DNA of 16,150 nucleotides from JBCCQH01 sp039024435 (lineage in GTDB: Bacteria > Bacteroidota > Bacteroidia > J057 > JADKCL01): the NCBI GenBank assembly GCA_039024435.1, contig JBCCQH010000140.1, forward strand, positions 1-16,150. The letters run 5' to 3'. Position numbers and translations under genes: made by a program. Shown here in pieces: positions 16,080 to 16,150 of this stretch (within the stretch, counting starts at the first letter, position 1; each line of letters starts with the position of its first letter). The notes under the pieces are model-generated. The model saw only the letters and a program-made list of their open reading frames with translations, had not been told where the DNA came from and made no database searches.

Positions 16080-16150
16080 ATGAATCTATTCAACTTTATC
16101 GCCCAATTTCCTGACGAACAATCCTGCCGAACCCACTTCGGCGACTTGCG
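16080..16150 (+). CDS. N-terminus of an IS1595/ISXO2-like transposase (cut by window end)
   Basis: Only 23 full codons are present, open to the right edge. The peptide begins MNLFNFIAQFPDEQSC and continues RTHFGDL. This matches the pattern I know for the start of IS1595-family (ISXO2-like DDE) transposases: a short hydrophobic-aromatic opening, F-P-(D/T)-E, then a cysteine and a helix leading to a zinc ribbon about ten residues further on. The zinc ribbon and the catalytic DDE residues lie outside the window. If right, an insertion sequence begins between about 15820 and 16080. The terminal inverted repeat could not be placed with one end only. A different small protein is possible. Confidence 0.5.
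   Translation, partial: MNLFNFIAQFPDEQSCRTHFGDL

Overview
The window looks like a moderately GC-rich Bacteroidota chromosome segment, possibly from a Saprospira/Lewinella-like lineage. That placement is inferred from protein character: a Sec-exported RHS/YD-repeat giant of the Bacteroidota type, an lptB-GH3 gene pair, a DUF2306-like membrane protein, and TAnnTTTG-like promoter boxes close to start codons. No rRNA, tRNA or CRISPR array was seen.

Left part (1-8780, minus strand): a polymorphic-toxin locus. One giant RHS gene (8780-1179, about 2533 aa) has a signal peptide, a SpvB/TcB-like N-terminal region, a jelly-roll-like insert, long YD repeats, the RHS core and a C-terminal tip with an HEVFGH (HExxGH) motif that suggests a zinc-metallopeptidase toxin. 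An unrecognised 221-aa exported protein (1182-517) overlaps its stop by ATGA and is the candidate immunity protein. It is followed by a rho-independent terminator (about 443-489). Immediately beyond lies a 428-bp, about 96% identical duplicate of part of the RHS core (1-428), open in frame to the window edge: the start of an orphan RHS cassette. Tip, immunity gene and terminator are clearly AT-richer than the RHS body, with a sharp step near 1925. The layout fits a module acquired by transfer and exchangeable by recombination between the two core copies, which lie 2226 bp apart (742 codons, in frame).

Middle (9050-10735): an AraC-family regulator divergent from the RHS gene, then a convergent seven-helix DUF2306-like membrane protein.

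Right part: lptB (13052-12321) and a GH3-family adenylase-like gene (12324-10798) overlap by ATGA on the minus strand, which implies coupled translation and links LPS export with an acyl-adenylase-type protein. Divergent from these is a plus-strand pair, a cytochrome P450 (13324-14658, non-ATG start) and a tandem GNAT-like protein (14681-15808), 22 bp apart. The last 71 bases appear to be the start of an IS1595/ISXO2-like transposase, preceded by a short period-12 repeat, so an insertion element probably begins at the right edge.
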